Shown: in pieces, positions 22,683-33,905 of the stretch | Layout: every line of letters starts with the position of its first letter | How positions within the stretch are numbered: position 1 is the stretch's first letter | Notes under the pieces: model-generated | The model's input: the letters and a program-made list of their open reading frames with translations, nothing else | Databases searched by the model: none | Told to the model about the DNA's origin: nothing | Position numbers and translations under genes: made by a program | Assembly: GCF_033958435.1 (NCBI RefSeq) | Contig: NC_134160.1 | Location: 17,967,001-18,031,000, forward strand | Source of the DNA: Carettochelys insculpta | Taxonomy: Eukaryota; Chordata; Testudines; Carettochelyidae | DNA length: 64,000 nt | Direction of reading: 5' to 3'

Positions 22683-24270
22683 GGTGCATGTCTCGTTCTC
22701 CTAGGTCAAGGTGGCCAACCCGTGGCTCTCCAGCTGCCTGCGGGTTTCTGCTCAATGAAGTGCAGCTCCTGCTTGGAGCCATGGGCCCGGTCTGTCCACT
22801 GGTGCATTGGGCACTCGCCCCAGAGCCCAGAGGGAGAAGCACATGGCTGTGGTGGCAGCTCCAGTGAGACCCAGGAGCAGGGAGGTCGTTGGTGATGCCT
22901 GGGTCTGGGGGAGGGGTGGGGGATCGGGTGAGAGTGTGGGGGGGAATAGTGCCTGGCTCTGGGGCTAGCTAGCTATTTTGTAGCAGTTAATGAAAAGTGA
23001 TGCTCAATTCTGCCTGAACTCCAGGCAGTAAATGACCCTATTGCTTACCATTAATTATGTGGTGACTTGCCTGATTGCCACTGCAACTGCTCAGAGAGAT
23101 AGATAGAACCAATGGCTGTGCAGGTGCTAAGACCAGTGCCCAGGTACAAGGGCTATGGTGGGAGTCAGACACAGCGGTTGGAGCAGGACTCAGCAGCCAG
23201 ACACCAGCACCCGGGCTCAGCGCCAAAGCCAGACATTGGGACCTGGAGCTGGCCATCAGGTCTGGGCTCCCTGGAGTGACACGTGGCCAGGGCAAGGCTG
23301 GGCTCAGGACAGGCACCAGGCTGGGAACAAGCACAGGAGCCATCGCAGCCAAGGCTGAATGCTTTGAGCAGCCCTTAAACTCCTGCTGCTGCTGGGGAGG
23401 AGAGCTGACCTGCTGACTGCTATGCCCCCAGGCAGCAGAGGCAGTGGGGACAGGCCTGCTGCACGTGGTGGGTTGCCTGGAGACTGGCTAGGCTGCAGGC
23501 CTGGCTCCTGGACAATCATCCCCGTAACCTCTGAAAGCCTTTTGCCAAGACTTGTTGTCTGATTTGTGCTGTTTGAATTGTCGTTTGAAGCAGCAGACTC
23601 TTCAGTGTGCACATTGACCTGTGGCCTGCTTCATCCGCCAACACTCTATCTGTGCCAGCATCCTCTTTCCCACCGCGGTCCTAGGGCTCGTTAAACACCG
23701 TTCTGGAGATGGCTGCCTGGCTTTCCTCAGGGGTTCCGAAGGCTTCGTACACGTCCGGCGGTACCAGCAACGTGCTGTGTGTCTCGAGTACGGAAGAGCC
23801 GAGAGCAGCCTGGCCTTGTTCCAGCAGCAAGAGCAAAGCTGGAGGCCGTCTGCCCTGAACAGGCTAAACTTTATTAAGCCCTGTGCCCTGCTCTGTTCCC
23901 ATGGCTGTGCTGCTTCCAGCTCCACACACACGTCCCCCGTTTTCCTCGTACCCCCGCCCAGCTGATCATGATCCATCTCCCCTGCTTTACAAATGCAGCA
24001 GAACCATGAAGCAAACACAACCATGTTAATATAAAGGCTAAAGCCCAGTGCTGGGTGCCCAGCCACCTACCTGTGTCCCTTCAGCCAAGGTCGCCAGCAC
24101 ACAGCTGATCTGGTGGCTGGACGATCTCAGACTCGGAAGGGACTTTGGCTTTGAGATGGTTTGCTCCTCAGTCGGTGACTGCCCTTGGAGTGACATGTCT
24201 CCTCTGTCTCCCAGTCCAATTCTTGCCAAGCTTTGTCTGTGGAGTTCCTTCCTCCTCTCTGGAGCCCCCT
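22683..24270. other. No gene seen
   Basis: GC-rich sequence with chance ORFs. No repeat family recognised. Confidence 0.4.
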
Positions 24271-24332
24271 TAGGAGAGTTGAAGGCTGCTATCAAATCCC
24301 CTCTCACTCTTCTTTTTAGGCAGACACTTTAA
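24271..24332 (-). mobile_element. Short CR1 3' fragment, minus strand
   Basis: The words GGCTGCTATCAAATCCCCTC and ACTCTTCTTTTTAGGCAGAC match the CR1 segment that encodes the end of RT, in reverse orientation. Flanking bases are too diverged to extend it. Confidence 0.55.
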
Positions 24333-25250
24333 ATAACCTCCGTCCCTCCGCCCCTCTGGCGCATGGTTGCCTGCACTTGACTGTTTTGGTTCCCCTGTGA
24401 GGGGTATTATTGTGTGCCAAAAAGTCTAACCATAGACGATTCCTTCCTCCCAATACGGTGAGGGGGAGATGTGTGACCACCCCACATCTCTCCTCTGCCC
24501 AGGGACCCCTCCTCCCCAAACCTGCACCCAGCTCAGGGCCACTGTGACATTCTCTCCTACCCACCAGAGCTATGGGCGGGGGGACGCCCTCTAGTTTATA
24601 TAGGGAAACTCCTGTCCTGCTTAGCTGTACCTGAACCAACATTTTACTAACCACCTCTAATACAACGTAACAAAACTATCCGATCAGTCGCACCCCACCA
24701 TCTTTATTGATTTGCACCCAGCGGAATCAATTATACAACAACAGAATGAAAATGAAAAATGAAAAACCAGACTGAGATTGTACAGACAAACCACAGGGGA
24801 GGGAGGACCACGATAAAAGAACAATAACGGAATGAGGCTTTCACATGCCTGACTATTGCTAAGCAGTCTCTCGCCAGATGAAATGCTGTCAGACTAGGTT
24901 TTCTTTAACCATCTTGGGATCTGTTTCTCTATCAGGTGTTCTTGGGTGCCATTAGGACTGGGCCTCCTTACCAGCCTGGCATCACGCCGTTTTAACGCAA
25001 GATAGAAGGAATGTGAGCACGTGACTTCTTGCTATTAGCTAATGGCTTCTGCTCTTTTAATCCAGCTGCAGACGAAGGCCTTGGGTTTTATGTGTTCCAA
25101 TGTGGCTGTAGGCCTCACAACATGGCTGTAGAAACAGGTCTTCTCCTTACAGCTGTCCTACGCACTCTCAGTGTACACCTTACTGCCCGCCTGAATTTGT
25201 TCAGCCTCAGCTTCCAGTCACTGCGTGGTGTTACGCCGCTGTCTTGTGGG
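24333..25250. other. No gene seen; possible unassigned repeat at 24690-25020
   Basis: The segment from 24690 is A-rich on the plus strand and contains TTTATT near 24704, which could be a minus-strand polyadenylation signal of an LTR. I found no terminal repeats or duplication to support this. Confidence 0.3.
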
Positions 25251-25830
25251 CTAAAGAGACCATTGTTCAGTGTTTGCTCCTCATGTAGCTACTCACAGAC
25301 TCTGACCAAGTCACCTCAGAGCCTTCATTTTGTCAGTCTAAACTGAGCCAGTGCCCTGAGTCTGCCAGGAGGAGGCTGGTTTCCTGACCCTTCCATCCTT
25401 TTGGCTCTTCGCTAGCCCTTCTCCAGTTCATCAATAATCTTCTGGAACTGTGGGCTGCAGACCAGGCCTAGGGTTACCATATAAAAAGAGGACAGCCCCA
25501 GGATGGCGCGTCTCTTTACCAGTGTCTACCCACTCAGCTTGTATGAAAGTTTTACAGCATAACTGGGTAGATACTGACGCAGAGACACTCTCTCTCAGCA
25601 GTGTCCTCTTTTTTGAAAGTTCAAACACGGTGACCCTACGGGATCCCAGCAGAAGCTGCACCAGTGCCAAGCTCTGTTTGTGCAGCCCAGGATCACATTC
25701 GTTCTTTCAGCAGCCACAGCATTGCCCTGGGAGCTCCTGTGCCACTGATTACCCACCACAACCCCCAGATCCAGGTCACCGCCCCGCTTCCCAGGACGGA
25801 GTCTTCAGCCTGTGAGCCTGACCTGAACTC
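25251..25830 (-). mobile_element. L3/CR1-type LINE 3' region, minus strand, interrupted
   Basis: Reverse-strand CR1/L3 text runs from about 25251 to 25463 (words: CTCTGACCAAGTCACC, TTCTCCAGTTCATCAATAATC, CTGGAACTGTGGGC). It resumes at about 25639 (CCAGCAGAAGCTGCACCAG, CAGGATCACATTCG, CACAGCATTGCCCTGGGAGC, CCCCCAGATCCAGG). The gap is filled by the small element at 25471-25636. It is a diverged relic with no usable frame. Confidence 0.8.
25471..25636. mobile_element. 166-bp TA-flanked MITE inserted in the L3/CR1 copy
   Basis: It is bounded by TA on both sides (25469-25470 and 25637-25638). Termini are GGGTTACC and GGTGACCC, and the arms also share an inverted AAAAAGAGGACA / GTGTCCTCTTTTTT pair. 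A TA duplication fits a Tc1/mariner-type origin. It is nonautonomous, with no transposase. Confidence 0.8.
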
Positions 25831-26314
25831 TTTCCTGTGGTGGCATGTGCCATGCAGCCAGGTATCTCCAAGGTCCATCTGTCTCTGTGCATGCCGTGGC
25901 AGGTGAGCCAGGGCATGCTCTGTGCCTGAGCTGCAGCCATAGGAGCTGGAGCAGGTCCCCTTTGCAGCTCCAGAAGGCCCCGGTTCAGTCCCTAGCGTGT
26001 CAGCAGCTGCTGGCGCATGCGCAGACTCCACTGCTACTCAGTGCAGGTGGGAGAGGTGTGGCCAGGGCACATCCCTTCCACTCCATGCTTCCAGGCCTGT
26101 CTGCCTCCAGCTTACAAGTGAGGGGGTGGCATAGCCTGACCCTGCCTGGCGGGGTGAGCGTTGGGCCAGCTGGCTCCAGATCCAGACTTTGTCACCCAGA
26201 CCCGACCCTAGGGAGGGCCCATCCCTTCCCTGGAGTGTGCTGCACAGGTTCTGCCCGGTTCCCGAGGAGGTGGGGTGAAACCCTGGGACAGGTTGCCAGG
26301 GGCGGATCTCCATC
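25831..26314. other. No gene seen
   Basis: GC-rich. The phrase CCCGGTTCAGTCCCTAGCGTGTCAGCAGCTGCTGG-like text occurs here (about 25979) and again near 26464, a short local duplication. No function assigned. Confidence 0.4.
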
Positions 26315-26400
26315 CCTAGAGACGGGATGATTTAGTGGGATTGGTCCTGCTCTGCGCAGGGGGGTGGAGTCAATGACTCCTGAGGTCTCTGCCTGCCCTA
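26315..26400 (+). mobile_element. CR1-type tail fragment (CR1 or SINE 3' end)
   Basis: The text TTGGTCCTGC...GCGCAGGGG..GGAGTCAATGACTCCTGAGGTC is a diverged version of the CR1 terminal sequence 'GGACTAGATGACCTCCTGAGGTCCC'. It could belong to a CR1 or to a SINE that borrowed the CR1 tail. Only about 85 bases remain. Confidence 0.55.
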
Positions 26401-29400
26401 TGCTTCACTCCCCCGTAGGCTCACGTGCCTCTGGGCGTGACATGACACAGCTCCGGCGGGCCCCGGTTCAGTCCCTAGCGTGTCAGCAGCTGCTGGCCCT
26501 TGTGCAGGCTCTGTTGCTCCCCAGAGTGGTGGGAGAGGGGTGGCCGCCTTTCCCCACACTTGACCCTTGTGCCTGCTCTTGCCGGCATTGGCCACCTCCG
26601 GAGTCCTGTGAGCCTGCAAAGATGCACCTCCTTGTTGCACACCCTCCGGGAGCTCACCAGGCATCCTGCAGAGCACGGTGTGGCTTCGCTTCAGGCCTGT
26701 GGTGCTGGCGCCCGTCAGCGCATGCCCATGTCAGCGAGGTGCAGCAGAGCTCTGCTCCCATCGGCCGGGCACTTCTGCCTCAGGGCCAAGGTCCAAGCAG
26801 GCTGAGAGCTCAGGTGGACCCCAGAGCAACGGGACAGATGCTGGAGTGTGGCAGCCACGAGGCCGTGCAAACACATGAAGCGTTCAGAGGGTAGGAATCC
26901 CACCAGTCAACATGTAACTGGCTGGTTGGCTGGGTTGGTCACGCTTGCAGTGCAGGGAGTTCGCTGCTGCTAGTCAGCTAATCCTGCATCTGGCTGGAGC
27001 CATTTTCAAAGATAAACAAGGAGCTGGGAGGAGGTTTTGGGCCATCTGACTCTGGCTGGGCTGCGATGTAGGAGAGACAGAAGCCAGCCCAGTTCTGTTT
27101 GCATTGATTTTTAGAGAACATGTATCTGGATTGAGCAATGAATGACCTACGCAGCCCCAGGCAATGGCAGCACCACTCTGACACACCCACAGGACCGGAC
27201 TACCAGAAAAATGAGACATGCAAACTTGCAAACAAAATTCAGGCACAGCTGCATGGCTAATTTGCATGCACATGAAACGCAATGCGAAAAAGGAAAAATC
27301 AACAGGGGACAGAACACCCTTTATTTAGGGGTGGGTTGTCCATAGAGCAGGGATCCCCTCCTGAGGAGGGGCTGGTGTACAGGCTATGCCAAATGCGAAT
27401 GCTGTGTGTTTGCTTCATCCTGTACCTGAGATCAGGGGACGGCTTCCACTGACGTCAGCGGGGTGGGGGCCGGCACTGATGGGAAGGAAAATTCAGGAAA
27501 GCGGACGGACACAGGAACTGTCTGACGCTCTGCTGGCTGGAGACCTTGTGACAGAAATTGGCCTGGGTGGTGATGCTGGTTTAGCTTCTGCATTCACACC
27601 AGGCAATGACATTGGAGCAATGTGTAGAGTGGAGTGAGGAAAGCCGGGAAACAAAACTTTAAGCCTTCTCCCTCTGTGATGAACCTGCTTCAAGCCAGAG
27701 GGTGCTCCCCTGGCCCCAGCAGCCCTACACCTGGTCCCCCTGGCCCAGGGCCCCTGGTCTAGCACACCTGGTCCCCCTGGCCCAGGGCCCCTGGTCTAGC
27801 ACACCACACATCAGCTCTGTCCGGTCTTCTGCACACAAAAGGCAGCGAGTCCCTGTCTGAGTTTCTTTCATGTTAGAGTCTGGAAAACAACCAGCAACAA
27901 GAAAAGCCGCCTGTCCCTGGCTGTAGCATCACTGTGGTGCCCCTCCCACTGGCCCTGTGCTGCAGCAGCTCTACCTGTGGTGGCAATGGGAAAAGCACTA
28001 ATGCGAGACAAGTCACGTATCCTGCTCAGAGGCATGCTGGTGAACCCCCCTGTGTCTGATCTGCACCCTGCCTTGGCCATTCAGCCCCTGGATTTTCCAA
28101 AAGCAAGAGAGGAGCTGTAGTTTCCATGACTCCTGGGGGCCAAATGCAAGCCCTGCAAGGCCAGCAAGGCAATGGACATGCAGGTGCTTCAGCTGGGTGG
28201 GCATGTGCCCCATTGGCTTTGCTAGGACTCAGACACCAAAGTGTGCTTTGCATTGCCCCAGCACAAGAGCCACAGCTGCTCTGGGTGACATCTGTGGCCC
28301 GCTTGCCGGGGCGCCATGCCGCACACACTGGGGCCACCGGTGCCCAGCACAGAACTGCTAATAACAGTGCTAATGCCTGATCCCTACACAGATTGTCTCA
28401 TTCAAAAATCTCAAAGCACTTGGAAAGCTGGCGGTGCTCGACCCAGTTTTGTGCCTTACTAGCAAGTCAAGTCTCTCACGACGAGCAGGTTTCTTCATTC
28501 TGCTTGTGACCATGAGTAACTCCCAACACTTACACAATCCTGCAGCTTCTCCACTTGGGCCACCTCCTTTCCACTCTCAGGGAGCCCAGAGCCAGGCCAA
28601 GGTGCCGGTGCTGCCAGGGACGTGCCTGGGGCTGCCCCAGTTCCCAGTAGAATTTGCATGCACAGATGGAGCACAAGCAGGATGGTGGCTGTAAGGGGCT
28701 ACAGGGGGATTTGTCACAAAACGCTGTGCGCCAAGGTCTCCTCTCAGGTCATTGTGACTCTGTTACTTTGAAAGGACTTAGTCCCGCCTCTCACTCCTGC
28801 ATGTGGGGACGGAGTCACACTCAGCACTGGCTGTTGGGGATCCAGATTTCCAAATCACTCAGGGCCAACTCCCAGGGGGTAGCCAGGGGAGTGACCCATC
28901 CAAGGAAACTACAGACTTGCCCTGTGATAAGGCTGAGGCTCAGAGAACCAGCCAGCCTCACCTCACATAGATGGACTCCTCCTGCCTTTGCAGGGACAAC
29001 ACACAGGGAAGGCTGGCTCCAGCTGAGTGCCCCAGAAGTGCTCAGAGCTGGCCTGGCTGCTCCAGCTGAGGTCAATGAGAAAGCCCTGGCCATGCTAGGA
29101 CAGCAAAGGGTCGAGCGAGCCCGCTCCCTACAGCTTTTCACCTGGGAGCTATGACTTTGGCAGGTATCTGCACAGTTTGTTTTCAGAGCTGGGCTTGAGG
29201 CCACCATGCAATCAAGGCAAACGCTCAGAGACGTTTCATCCTGGACACTGGGCAAGCCCCTTAGCTGGTGTAAATATGGGGACGGCCAAGTACTTTGGTG
29301 GAATGAGGCTGATTTCCATCAGCCGAGGACATGGTCCATAGGCTTTTGTTTAATATTTGACTTGGGAAGGAAATTGTAAGTGTAAAGGTGATTAGACCAG

Positions 29401-30450
29401 CTACTGCTGCCTGTTCCTTGTGTGGGAACAGGGGCAGGTTCACAGGCACAAGCCTGGACCGTAAGCTGCCAGAAGAGCAGGGCAAGGTGGGGGAATGCCC
29501 TGGGCAATGTCGGAATTGCAAGGAGAGCCTGTAGCACGCTGCGGTGTGTGGGGCCGGGGACTGGGGCTGGGACTGCCTGGGGATGGCGCAGCGCAGCAGG
29601 GGAATAGGCTTGCACTGGCATGGTTGGGTGAGGTGCAGGAGGTTGAGTACAATGTGGAATTTGGCCCATGGGGAGTTTTACCCACTTTTGAGTCCTGGCT
29701 GAGCCAAACCAGCAGGATTTATCTCGGTCCGTGCTGCTCCCAGGGCACTTAGGCCCATCTGTTGTCATGGAGTAAAGCTTGCCAGGCAGGAGGCCCATTC
29801 TGCAGGTTCTGAAATGCCCTGGCATTGCTCTGAGTACCCAGCCTGATGGTCTGTGTCTCCTAGCCAGGCACTGGGCTAAATGTGATCGGACAGACCAGGC
29901 AACAGAAAACGGCCAAATGGGGAACCAGCAGTGGCCTCACTGCTGTGATATAGGTTCTGCCCTGAGCCAGACCACTCGTGGTACCTCACTCTGCTGCCTC
30001 CTGGCATGTTCTTCTGCACCAGAGCTGCACTGGTGCAGAGCTCATCACGACCTGGCACAGTCGTCATGAGCTCTGCCAGAGGTGGCTGATGTCCATTTAA
30101 CTGAGCTATTCTTCACTCAGTGCCACCCACCCTGCAGCTGAACAGTACAACATAGTTTAACATTCCATAACTTTTCCCCCTTTCAGTCCTCCACACCTGC
30201 CAGTTACACAGTCATGCTGTCACTGTAGTTCTGTGTGGATCAGTTTATTAAGTGTCCCTGAGCGATGCCAGCTTTTGGGTTACGTGGCCTGAGTGCACAA
30301 CAGCTGGTCCATCGGGTTTCCTGACGGGTCTAACAACTGGTTGTGAATTCTTGAGGTTTCTTCTTATTGTTCTGCATCCATCATCCGCAGAAGTTGTTCT
30401 GCTGATTGTTCTTTCTGAGGAGCAAGCAGTAGATGTCAAAGACTTGTAAG
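26401..30450. other. No gene seen in 4 kb
   Basis: GC-rich with chance ORFs. Small points: an ATTTGCAT octamer (27260-27267) in an AT-richer patch; an exact 37-bp tandem duplication at 27727-27800; an 'AATCTCAAAGCACTT' phrase at 28409-28423 resembling the tail of ancient MIR/L2-type repeats. Confidence 0.4.
27727..27800. repeat. Exact 37-bp tandem duplication (2 copies)
   Basis: Units 27727-27763 and 27764-27800 are identical: ACACCTGGTCCCCC, then TGGCCCAGGGCC, then CCTGGTCTAGC. The perfect identity suggests a recent replication-slippage event. Confidence 0.95.
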
Positions 30451-31314
30451 GTCATAGAAGATTAGGGCTAAAAGATACCTCATGTGTCATCTACTCCAAA
30501 CTCCTGGTCCAAGCAGGACCAACACCAACTAAAGCATCTGAGCCAGGGCTTTGTCAAGCCTGGCCTTAAAAACCCTCTAAGGGTGGAGAGTCCAGCGTCT
30601 CCCTAGGTAATCCATTTCAGTGCTTCACCACCCTCCTAGGGAAATAGCTCTCTCCTAATAGCCAACCTAGACCTGCCCTGCTGCAACCTGAGATCATTGC
30701 TCCTTGTTCTGTCATCTGCCAGCACCAAGAACAGCCTCTCTCCATCCTTTTTGGAATCCCCTTCAGATACTTAGAGACTGTAATCAAATCCCTCATTAGT
30801 CTTCTCTTCTAAAGACGAAATAAGCCCAGTTCCCTCAGCCTCTCCTCATAAGTCATGTGACCCAGATCCCCACTCACTTCCTTTGTGTTCGGATGGACTC
30901 TCCCAATTTGTCCTCATCCTTCCTGTAGAGTGGGGCCCAAAGCTGGACAATATTCCAGATGTGGCCTCACCACTGCTGAATAGAGGGGAAAAATAAAATC
31001 TGATGGCAGTGCTCCTATTAATGCACCCCAATATGCCATTAACCTTCTTGGCTACAAGGGCACATTAACGCATATCCAGCCTCTCATCCACTGCAGTCCC
31101 CAGGTCTTCTTTGTCAGACTGGCTGGTTAGCCAGTCAGTGCCCAGCCTGTAACAATGCTTGGGATTCTTCCCTCCTATGTACAGGACTCTGCACTTGTCC
31201 TTGTTAAACCTCATCATATTTCTTTTAACCCAATCCTCCAATTTGTCTAGGACACTCTGGGCCCTATCTCTACTCTACCCACAGCTTAGTGCCATCTGTG
31301 AACTTGCTGAGGGT

Positions 31315-32139
31315 CTAATCCATCTCTTTATCCAGATCATTAATGAAGATGTTGAACAAAACCATCCCCAGGACTGACCCCTGGGGAGCTCTGCTTGGTA
31401 CCAGCTGCCAACTGGATATTGGGCCATTGGGCACTACCCATGGAGCCTGACAAGCTAACCAGCTTTCTATCCACCCTATTGTGCACACCTCCAAGCCATA
31501 CTTCTGTAACTCCCTCGCAAGACTACTATAGGAGACCATATCAAAAGCTTTGGTAAAGTCAGGGTACATCACGTCCATTACTTTCCCCATGTCCAGAGCC
31601 AGGCATGTCATCACAGAGGGCAATGAGGCTGGTCAGTAAATCCACATGGGCTGCACCTGATCACCTTCTTCCATCCAACTGCTTCAAGATGGGTTCCTTG
31701 TGGATCTGCTTCATGATTTTTTCAGGGGCTGAGGTGAGGCTGACCGCGCTGGACTTCCCTGGATTCTTCTTCTTCCTGTTTTTAAAAATAGGCCTGACAT
31801 TTGCCTGTTTGCAGTTATCCAGGACCTCCTCTGATCACCAGGAGTTTTCAAAGACAATGGCCAATGGCTCTGCAACCACATAGGCAACTCCCTCAGCACT
31901 CTCGGATGCATTAGATCCAGCCCCAGGTACTTGTGCATGTCCAACTTTTCTAAATAGTCCTTACCCTGTTCTCTCCCCACGAAGGGCTGCTCCCCTCCTC
32001 CCCATACTGTGCTACCCAATGCAGCCGTCTGGGAGCTGATCTTGTCTGTGAACATTGAGACTAAAAAAGCATTGAGTACTTCACCCTTTTCCACAGCATC
32101 TGTCACTAAGTTCCCTTCTCCATTCAATACTGGCCCCAC
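31315..32139 (-). pseudogene. CR1 ORF2 RT and upstream linker, broken
   Basis: The frame from 31623 contains [19 protein letters not shown] and the [19 protein letters not shown] block (about residues 75-100), i.e. the palm region up to the catalytic box. The FADD region itself lies beyond a stop near 31315. The frame from 32139 contains the segment between endonuclease and RT (EVLNAFLVSMFTDKI, 'LGLDLMHPRVLRELP'). Stops separate the frames, so this is not a functional protein. Confidence 0.85.
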
Positions 32140-32255
32140 ACCTTCCCTGGCCTACTTCTTATGGCCAATGCAGCTGTAGAAACCTTCTTTTTATCCTTCA
32201 CATCCCTTGTTACCTGCAACTCCAACTGCACTTTGGCTTTCCTGGTTACACCCCT

Positions 32256-33093
32256 TGTCAGGAATGAATATGGACACACGAATGCTGTTCTGTAAAGTGT
32301 TAACTCAGAGAGAGGGGTCTCTGTGGCGAGCAGGCAGGTGAGCCAATGGGAGAAAAGAGGGATTTTTTGAACTGAACTAGTGGCCTGATGAGAAAGGGGG
32401 CCTTTGTCTTTGTGTTGGGCTGGAGCTGAGAGACACAGACAAGATGCTTAAGCCTTACGCAGGATGAATACATCAAGTGACTGTCCTGGCCATCTCACGA
32501 TTAGCTCATAGATGTGTAAGGAGAAAGGAAATGTTTGATTGGACAGGATCAGGTTATTCTTATTTGTGATTTGCTGTGAGGCTTCTCAGGCTGTTTGATG
32601 ACTTTTTTCCCCTGTACGGTACTCTGTAACTTCTAAGCTGAATCCCAGGGAAGTAATTCTCTGTGCTCCAACTGGAATGGTTGGGTTTATTATATACAGC
32701 AACCAAGTATGCTTATGTACTTTCTGGGTATTTTTTCATCTTGGTGAATAAATTACTTTTTCAGGCAATGATTTGATTCCTGTGTCCCAGAAGGGCGTCT
32801 GTGTATATGTCTAGGCCAAAAGGGTCAGCTATCTGATTACAGCTTTGTTTCCAAGCTATCTCCTAAGGAAAGTGTGAAGTTTGGGGTTTACTCCATGAGG
32901 AGATATCCAAGTGTGTCTTCCTGGGTTTTCAGGGGGGCTTTTTCACTTGGTGGTGGCAGCAAACTCTTTCCCAGTGTCAGGGAGTCTCTGACCTTGGGGA
33001 GCTTTTTTAAGCACAGCCTACAGAGGCAAAGCATTGTTAGGGTTTTTGCATGCCCCCACCTTCTGCACTTGGAGTGTCAGAGTGGGGAAGCAG
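32256..33093 (+). mobile_element. ~838-bp LTR-like insertion in CR1
   Basis: Begins TGTCAGGAATG directly after CR1 text. The 3' edge (...GTGGGGAAGCAG) is followed by CCCT and resumed CR1 text; CCCT also precedes the 5' edge (32252-32255), giving a 4-bp duplication (5-bp CCCCT/GCCCT if the end is set at the preceding CA). AATAAA at 32747-32752 gives plus orientation. No Gag or Pol frame is inside, so it is best read as a solo LTR. The superfamily is not determined. Confidence 0.75.
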
Positions 33094-33157
33094 CCCTGCA
33101 TGCTTGAGCAATGTTTTTATACTCTTCCCTAATGGTGCGTCCAAGGTCCCACTTCTT

Positions 33158-33593
33158 GGCTGTGTCTACACATGCCCCAAACTTCGAAATGGCCATGCAA
33201 AAGGCCATTTCGAAGTTTACTAATGAAGCGCTGTAATGCATATTCAGCGCTTCATTAGCATGCGGGCGGCAGCCGCGCTTCAAAATTGACGCTCCTCGCC
33301 GCCGCGTGGCGCGTCCAGACGGGGCTCCTTTTCGAAAGGACGCCACCTACTTCGAAGTCCCCTTATTCCCATGAGCTCATGGGAATAAGGGGACTTCGAA
33401 GTCGGCAGCATCCTTTCAAAAAGGAGTCCTGTCTGGACGCGCCGCGCGGCGGCAAGAAGCGTCAATTTCGAAGCGCGGCTGCCGCCCGCATGCTAATGAA
33501 GCGCTGAATATGCATTTCAGCGCTTCATTAGTAAACTTCGAAATGGCCATTTGCATGGCCATTTCGAAGTTTGGGGCACGTGTAGACACAGCC
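33158..33593. mobile_element. 436-bp near-perfect palindromic foldback element
   Basis: Ends GGCTGTGTCTACAC and GTGTAGACACAGCC, flanked by CTT (33155-33157 and 33594-33596). The centre ATGAGCTCAT lies at 33371-33380, exactly midway, so two 218-bp arms fold on each other with few mismatches. Each arm has a secondary hairpin around CTTCGAAATGGCCATGCAAA. Removing the element and one CTT restores CR1 text, which proves both boundaries. No transposase frame. Confidence 0.95.
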
Positions 33594-33905
33594 CTTGTGA
33601 GCTTCCATTTTGTGTTTAAGCTCACCCGAGATTCTTTGTCAAGCCAAGCTGGTTGTCTGCCTAGCTGCTATTCTTTCTGCACACTAGGATGGTTTGTTCC
33701 TGTGCCCTCATAAGGCTTCTTTAAAATACAGGCAGTTCTCTTGGGTGCCTCCCCCTCTCTCTCCCCCGTGCTAGCTTCCCTGGTGATCCTGCCCATCAGT
33801 TCCCTGGGGGAGTCCAGGTCTGCTTTACTGAAGTCCTGGGTCTGTATTCCCCTGCTCTCCTTTCTTCCTTTGGTCAGGATCTTGAGCTCAACCATCTCAG
33901 ATCAT

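Larger units (their letters stand above)
30451..33905 (-). mobile_element. CR1 LINE, minus strand, with two nested insertions
   Basis: The left edge shows the inverted CR1 3' tail (TCATAGAAGATTAGGGC). The element then runs backwards through the 3' UTR, RT, and the linker upstream of RT to 32255. After the LTR insertion (32256-33093) it resumes with GCATGCTTGAGCAATG. It is interrupted again by the 33158-33593 palindrome and resumes GTGAGCTTCCATTTTGTG, continuing to about 33905. Removing both inserts restores continuous CR1 text at both joints. The remaining CR1 is about 2.2 kb, the longest CR1 copy here. Confidence 0.92.

Noticed and set aside
23038..23416. Overlapping ORFs of about 105-113 codons on both strands as possible exons
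   Set aside because: No domain, no paired splice signals with coding continuity, typical of GC-rich background.
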